Below, piece after piece: positions 58,940 through 64,000 of a DNA stretch of 64,000 nucleotides. Each line of letters begins with the position of its first letter. Position 1 is the first letter of the stretch. The position numbers and the translations under genes are program-made. The DNA is taken from NCBI GenBank assembly GCA_035772405.1, contig JAYKKM010000438.1, positions 2,043,501-2,107,500 on the forward strand, given 5' to 3'. Under the pieces are notes generated by a model. That model saw only the letters and a list, made by a program, of their open reading frames with translations. It had not been told where the DNA came from and did no database searches. The stretch comes from Chrysogorgia sp. JL179-B06. Taxonomy: Eukaryota; Cnidaria; Anthozoa; Scleralcyonacea; Chrysogorgiidae.

Positions 58940-59252
58940 GTACTACCTACAGGAACAAGGTATATGATTGGTTCTCTGCGACATTCCATTTTCTTCCGTT
59001 TTAGTTCGTAAACTCTTTATTTCTTCAGTGATTAGTCATGGAGGTTTAGGTTAGGGTCAGGGTTAGGGTCAGGGTTAGGGTTAGGGCTAGTGTTAGGGCT
59101 AGTATCAGGGTTAACGTTAGTGTTATGGTTCTGATATGAAAATATGCATGATGCACGTGCTAATTTATGTACGAAATTCAAAGGAAAAACTGCGGTGATG
59201 CGGTGATGGAATGTTGCAGAGAACCAATCATAGACCTCGTTCCTGTAGGTAC
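58940..59252. mobile_element. MITE with CTACAGGAACAAGGT ends and telomere-like core
   Basis: Arms of 45-50 nt (gtactacctacaggaacaagg ... cctcgttcctgtaggtac; gattggttctctgcgacattcc) face each other. The core at 59050-59130 is ttagggtcagggttaggg-type repeat. Confidence 0.8.
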
Positions 59253-59369
59253 GACATGACCCTTCAGGGTCGACGAAATACAACACAAGACATGCAAGTA
59301 AAACATGAGTGCATAATCCATCCATCGTTTCCAGCAATGGCTTAATTCTAGCTATACTCAGTTGTTGAC

Positions 59370-59432
59370 AGAGCGCAGAACATGTTATCTAGAGGCCATG
59401 GGTTCACATCCCGTAGAGGTCAATTGCTTTTT
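59370..59432 (+). repeat. Possible tRNA-derived relic
   Basis: cagagcgcagaacatgttatc...gccatgggttcacatcccgt has a recognisable D-stem remnant, B-box-like GGGTTCACATCCC and T-arm pairing. The A-box is degraded. Confidence 0.35.
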
Positions 59433-59671
59433 TTCGCAAACTTAGTTGGGTAAATTCGGGCACATAGCTCTTAATAATGGCACTCAGAAATGAATAAATG
59501 CTAAAACAGACTAATTAAGCAGGGTGGGTGTTTTCCTAGTCAACCCTACCAGCCTTCCCTTTGAATAATAAGTATTACCTTAAGTTATAACATATATTCT
59601 CAAATTAAGGATTAAAATTAAACTAGAAATACGAATCCGCAATAATCCCCTCGCTCGCCTTTTCTCATATG

Positions 59672-60263
59672 GACTTATAGTACGTATTCCATATAAGGTC
59701 ATAACGGACGGGACTGGGAAGAGCAAATACGTTGCCCTAACGAGCAAATACATTGCCCTCGTACCAGCCCACTGGATGCGGATACGTAACACGTTACGAT
59801 ATGTTCGATTATCCGCTCTTTTTAAGAAAATTACGTTCGCTCGCCGGATAAGCTGTACGCATATTGTAAACAGATAATTTACCTTTGTTTTAATATATAT
59901 TGTAGCTTTGGGAGTTAATTATTTCTCAAGAAAACGTTCGTCGAAGACAGCCGAAAGTTCGTTTACAAGATGGTTCCGTAATACGAAAATTATATTTTTG
60001 GGAATGTTCGATTACCCGCTTTCAAAGAGAACTAAGTTAGCTACCAGGATAAGCTGTATCTATGTTGTAAATAGATCATTTAACTTTAAAAGAATAATAT
60101 TATATAGCTTTGTGGGAGGGTTAGGACCTTTGTTGTTTTGGGGTCGGTTACAATCTAATTAACTTGGAGGCTGGTACGAGGGCAACGTATATGCTCGTTA
60201 GGGCAACGTATTTGCTCTTCCCAGTCCCGTCCGTTATGACCTTATATGGAATACGTACTATAA
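59672..60263. mobile_element. DNA element with TACGTATTCCATATAAGGTCATAA arms
   Basis: Arms 59672-59768 and 60170-60263 are inverted (acgggactgggaagagcaaa ... tttgctcttcccagtcccgt). Inside, a ~110-bp segment (atgttcgattatccgctctt, gataagctgt, tgtaaacagat...) is directly repeated at 59799-59912 and 60004-60117. A solo, diverged end lies near 45318-45400. Confidence 0.75.
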
Positions 60264-60400
60264 GTACCTATCCCTTTTCTACCACTACTTACCATCCATG
60301 GTGACCAGTGCCCAGACCACGTATTTGTCCCCTCGCAAGCGACGTCGCGAAGCGAGGGTGATAATCTCGCGGTGGCAGGGACCATTTCTCACTAAAAATT

Positions 60401-60430
60401 CGTATATATATATATATATATATATATAAG
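60401..60430. repeat. (TA)n microsatellite
   Basis: About 13 TA units. Confidence 0.95.
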
Positions 60431-61265
60431 CCGCACATGGCAGGACCAACTCCTTATAAGGAAGTAAGATGTCGTTTTGGGTGATCCGTTTGAGTCGCGA
60501 CCATATTTGAGCTGAAATGCTGCGGCCATTATCGATTTGTTGATCAGACTAACTACATAAAGAGATTTTTACGAATCTGATTTCAAAATTGTTTTCAGAA
60601 TTCCAAATCTGTTTTCAGAATTGAAAACGGTTAAATATTGATCGAGATAACGTTCAAAACGACTTATAAGCTTGCTTATAAAGCTTGCTTATTTATAACC
60701 ATGGGTTGTTTTATAACGCAACCATTGGTCTCGTTTCCTATATGCTATCAGCATTCAGCAATCTTTTATTACATAATATACGACAATTTTATTATAGTAT
60801 ACAAAAGATGTTTGTTAACAGGTTGTTTAAGCAATTAAGGTTTAGTTTGATTATTCACTCAGCTTTGCAGCTGTCGCGAAGGTTAGTTAATGGTCAATTT
60901 GAACCCTGAAGATGACATTGTAGTCGAAAATTACGTTTGGCAGTTTTTAAACTTTTTAACTTTTAACCTTTGTGTAAGACATATTATGAAGCGAACATTA
61001 TGATGTATGTATACTATTATATGTATGCATGTCTCATCTATTTTAAGGCACACCACACCGGTTTGTGGTCTTAAAAATATGATTCATATATTCCACTTGT
61101 AACGTTTCGTCTGGAATATTGGCATACAGATGATGTAGGAAGATAGATGCAACTTTTGCTGATATGAGGGACCAAATATTTTAAGTATCTGCTGTTTCTG
61201 ACCTTCATCTGATAGCCAGTCAATCTTGAAATCACCACATATTATGCAATACTCTTGGGTAAATT
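60431..61265. other. Intergenic; one CTGAAGATGAC...GTCGAAAATTACG motif
   Basis: At 60908-60945 ctgaagatgacattgtagtc then gaaaattacg resembles the dispersed hammerhead-like motif family. 60590-60660 repeats part of 63935-64000. Nothing else recognised. Confidence 0.4.
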
Positions 61266-61270
61266 TATCT

Positions 61271-61467
61271 AATAAGCCAGTTTGTAATGTCGACTGCGCC
61301 TCAAAATGACGTGTCTGCGTCGGGATAAAACTTATTTTAATTCATAACATCAGGCTAAAACCACAATACATTTGCATTTCTATTTACACTTGCAAATTCG
61401 TTATACTGAATTCCCCAGCCTGATATTATGAATTGAAATAAGTTTTATCCCGACGCACTGGCTTATT
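61271..61467. mobile_element. MITE with AATAAGCCAGTGCGTCGGGATAAAACTTATTT-type ends
   Basis: ctgcgtcgggataaaactta + ttttaattcataacatcaggct is mirrored at 61417-61467. The left arm has an extra 20-30 nt inserted after aataagccag. Confidence 0.75.
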
Positions 61468-61570
61468 GTCTTAGAATAGTCAAATGATGTCCCAACTACA
61501 GTATGGTTGTCCAATTACGTCTTATACATGTCTCATGAAATATTATGAATACACTAATACTAATCAGAAA

Positions 61571-61833
61571 TACAGGGTGTCCCAAAAAAAAGGCTACCTT
61601 TTCAAATTCAAATTAGCATGTTAATTCAAGCAACCTATTGTAGTTGTTTGAAATTAATATCGCTTTTGAAAAAAAAACGCTTCTGAACGCTTTCCAAACG
61701 CAGACTTGAAGTTATTCTTAATCACCCGTGTGTGCATGCACTAAAACTCCTTTGACATTGAACACAATAGGTTGTTTAAATTAACACGCTCATTTGAATT
61801 TGAAAAGTTAGCCTTTTTTTGGGACACCCTGTA
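61571..61833. mobile_element. mariner-like MITE, TACAGGGTGTCCCAAAAAA ends
   Basis: Left tacagggtgtcccaaaaaaa, right tttttttgggacaccctgta. Arms continue (aggctaccttttcaaattca / tgaatttgaaaagttagcct; caacctattg / caataggttg). TA target. TACAGGGTGTCCC ends are common in Tc1/mariner-derived MITEs. Confidence 0.9.
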
Positions 61834-62165
61834 TTATGAATATAGAAATTCGCTTCGCGCGAAAATAATTATTCGCCCAGTGGAAAACCGCCCTAAGCGT
61901 CGAATCTCCACTAGGCAGAAAATAAATTTTCCTTTGTTATGTGAGATATCGCGTGGAAATAATTTTTAGAAAAGACAAAAGGAAAAGTCGAGTACAGTAT
62001 GAGCACAGAATATGAGTATGCGGGCACAGAAGGGGACAGAAGCGTTCCCGAGCGCACGGCCCGAGCTTGGCAGTTGCTCCATGTTGTAAACATCGTACTG
62101 CAATTCATTTATGAGTGATATGCCAAATAAAATCAAATATAACCTATTCAAATCTTGTGAAATTG

Positions 62166-63033
62166 TTGTAAATTCATAAGCCATTGATCACAGCAAACAA
62201 GTCACTCGGCCTGATCAAAAGAGTCTGTGGCAGAGACCTATCTGATATCAAGACCAGAAAACTGCTCTACTGCTCCCTTGTTCGGCCTCGCCTAGAATAC
62301 TGCTCCAACGTCTGGTCTCCACACACTGTAAAATACCGCCGACTGATTGAAAATGTCCAACGTCGTGCCACAAAGTTCATACTTAACTATCCCTCCCATG
62401 TGTTATCCTACAAAGAAAGACTCACTTCTCTAGACTTACTTCCCCTTGAACTTAGACGTGATCAGTCTGACATTGTACTACTTTTTAAATATAGGAATGG
62501 TCTAATCAATGTCAACCTCGATAAATACTTTACACCTACTCGCTCTTCTCACAACACTAGAAAATTTGACTCTAATAATTATCATCCTCTGACCACCCAC
62601 AAACAAAATTATTTTAGATATTCTTTTTTTCCGCGCACCATCAACCTGTGGAATAGCCTACCTAGTCTACTCAAGTGCTGCATTAGTGTTAGTCAATTAA
62701 TTCAAACATAAGCTAAAGTGTTACTACAAGGATAATCTATCATCTTACCAACCGCCATAGTCAAATGTTTCTCTTTTTTAATTAGTTATTTATTTACTGA
62801 GTGTTATTAGTCCAGTGTTTTAGTTTCTTTATTAATGTTTTTACTTGTAATCTAGTAAGTATTTTACTATTTCTCAACTTGTTTGGGGGAAAATGTCAAT
62901 TGGGGCGAAAGCCCTGTTTTTCTCTCCCAGCCACCTGTAACTTTTATCCTTTTTTTTTCTTCTTCTCGTTACTTTGTTATTTATGTGTAATTTTAATTTT
63001 GTGGCGAATGCAATAAATGCAATAAATGCAAAA
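62166..63033 (+). pseudogene. Non-LTR retrotransposon 3' end, family B, plus strand
   Basis: The frame 62184-62711 reads [60 protein letters not shown], ending NLWNSLPSLLKCCISVSQLI. This is the C-terminal part of a LINE ORF2, homologous to 19943-19404. The frame is uninterrupted over 175 codons, so the copy is younger than the others. An AT-rich 3' UTR ends in three gcaataaat-type units (63008-63030). RT palm motifs are absent because of 5' truncation, so it is inactive. Confidence 0.9.
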
Positions 63034-63039
63034 GCAGTT

Positions 63040-64000
63040 AGTCCTTCAAATGCAAGGAACAGTGGGTGATTTTAGAAATGCTGATCGAAACGCAAAGTTG
63101 TCAAGTCAAGCGACGATTTATATTTAGAAACGTAAACACTGAAGTAAAACAGAATCAGGGAGCAATTGTGCCTGAAACCTATATATACAGTGCTAAATTT
63201 CTAAGAGCCGCTCGGTTAGTAGGAACAGAATACCAGTAACGCTTACTATTAAATGGTCATTAAACCGTGTCAAATTGTTGAAAATTGTCATAATAGAATT
63301 GCTTCGTTCTTTAAAATTACATTACTCTAGGTTTAGCTTAAAGTAAATAATATATACGATTTCACATTCTTGATTTATGTCAGTAAATTTAAGTTTAAAA
63401 TTTGACGGATATTCTATAATCGTTGCTGGGTCTCTGAGCTATCAGTTGGCGGCTGGCCAAATTTAAAACACGAGCAGCAGTGTTTTATCAGATATAAAAC
63501 ACGAGGGAGTAGCCTGAGTAAAACTTTGTGAGTAATGGCATAAAACTTTGTGAGTAATGGAATAAAACTTTGTGAGTTGCTATTAATGGTTATTGGGAAT
63601 TCGATAATGGTTCACTTCATGTCTTCGAGTTATTCTGTTGAAATGTTTTAGAGTAGTTTAGCATATATATAAGCTGGATGAGTAGCGTTTTTGGTACTGG
63701 TAGTGTAATTTGAGTAAAATAAAACAGGTCTTTTGCATAAACATTAGGTATGATTAGTTAATCGTACCTAATGTTTTATGCAGGTAGTTGATCAGGTTAT
63801 TTCCTTAATCGTCCCTCGTGAAACAAAGGATTTCGAGGTAGCCATGATATTACTAAGTACATAAACCGTTTTTACGAAGGGTATGCACGTTCTCGTAATA
63901 TAAGAGACACGTACGTTATGCATTTAGACTCAGTAATTCCAAAACTGTTTTCAGAATTGAAATCGAGTAAATATTGGCCGAGATACCATTCAAAATCTGC
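63040..64000. other. Right end of window: repeat fragments
   Basis: gcttcgttctttaaaattac (63300) and gacggatattctataat (63403) are the words of the 3246 and 15108 elements. aacttttgtgagtaatggnataa is tandem at 63520-63575. 63820-64000 repeats 27963-28110 in inverse orientation. A hairpin, gcataaacattaggtatgatt...aatcgtacctaatgttttatgc, lies at 63737-63781. Confidence 0.6.

Overview
The window is a piece of an animal nuclear genome, not a prokaryote, virus or plasmid. It is AT-rich and intron-rich, with GT-AG introns of 1-7 kb. It is crowded with inverted-repeat DNA elements (MITEs), old non-LTR retrotransposons, Penelope-like fragments, one broken BEL/Pao element, tRNA-derived SINE-like sequences and microsatellites. 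The repeat mixture and the TTAGGG-type telomere-like motifs fit a marine invertebrate. My best guess is a cnidarian, probably an anthozoan, but that rests on general impression and not on a marker gene.

One real gene can be assembled. It is a NIMA-related kinase, NEK4, on the + strand in 15 coding exons from the ATG at 6081 to the TGA at 47141. Every exon has a canonical acceptor or donor and all phases agree. The exon lengths sum to 2133 nt, giving 710 residues plus stop. The kinase domain (exons 1-7) has all catalytic motifs, with DLG in place of DFG. The long polar middle (exons 8-13) carries an ARERRR motif, and the last two exons encode a conserved C-terminal domain. Coding sequence is about 5 percent of the 41 kb locus.

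Layout: 1-6080 is upstream repeat sequence (LINE fragments, a minisatellite, MITEs, two elements with telomere-like cores). 6081-47141 is NEK4, whose introns hold a 2-kb 22-bp minisatellite (intron 3), tRNA-like SINE sequences, a Penelope-like fragment (intron 2), non-LTR retrotransposons (introns 5, 6, 9, 13), a near-perfect 480-bp palindrome (intron 10) and a set of TTAA-flanked MITEs. 47142-64000 is intergenic: TTA- and TTAA-flanked MITEs, a decayed BEL/Pao element, two decayed Penelope-like fragments, further LINE ends, (TA)n tracts and mariner-like MITEs. I see no second host gene there.

The most notable patterns are: (1) about ten elements ending in TTAA, most with TTAAAGTGC-like termini, nested in one another and in older retroelements, which suggests a large non-autonomous piggyBac-like population with no visible transposase; (2) a dispersed CTGAYGAAGG...CTCGAAACGT motif that resembles a hammerhead-ribozyme core; (3) the intronic 22-bp array, whose units each carry a 3'-splice-site-like TCTTGCAG; and (4) MITE families whose interiors are telomere-like repeats.
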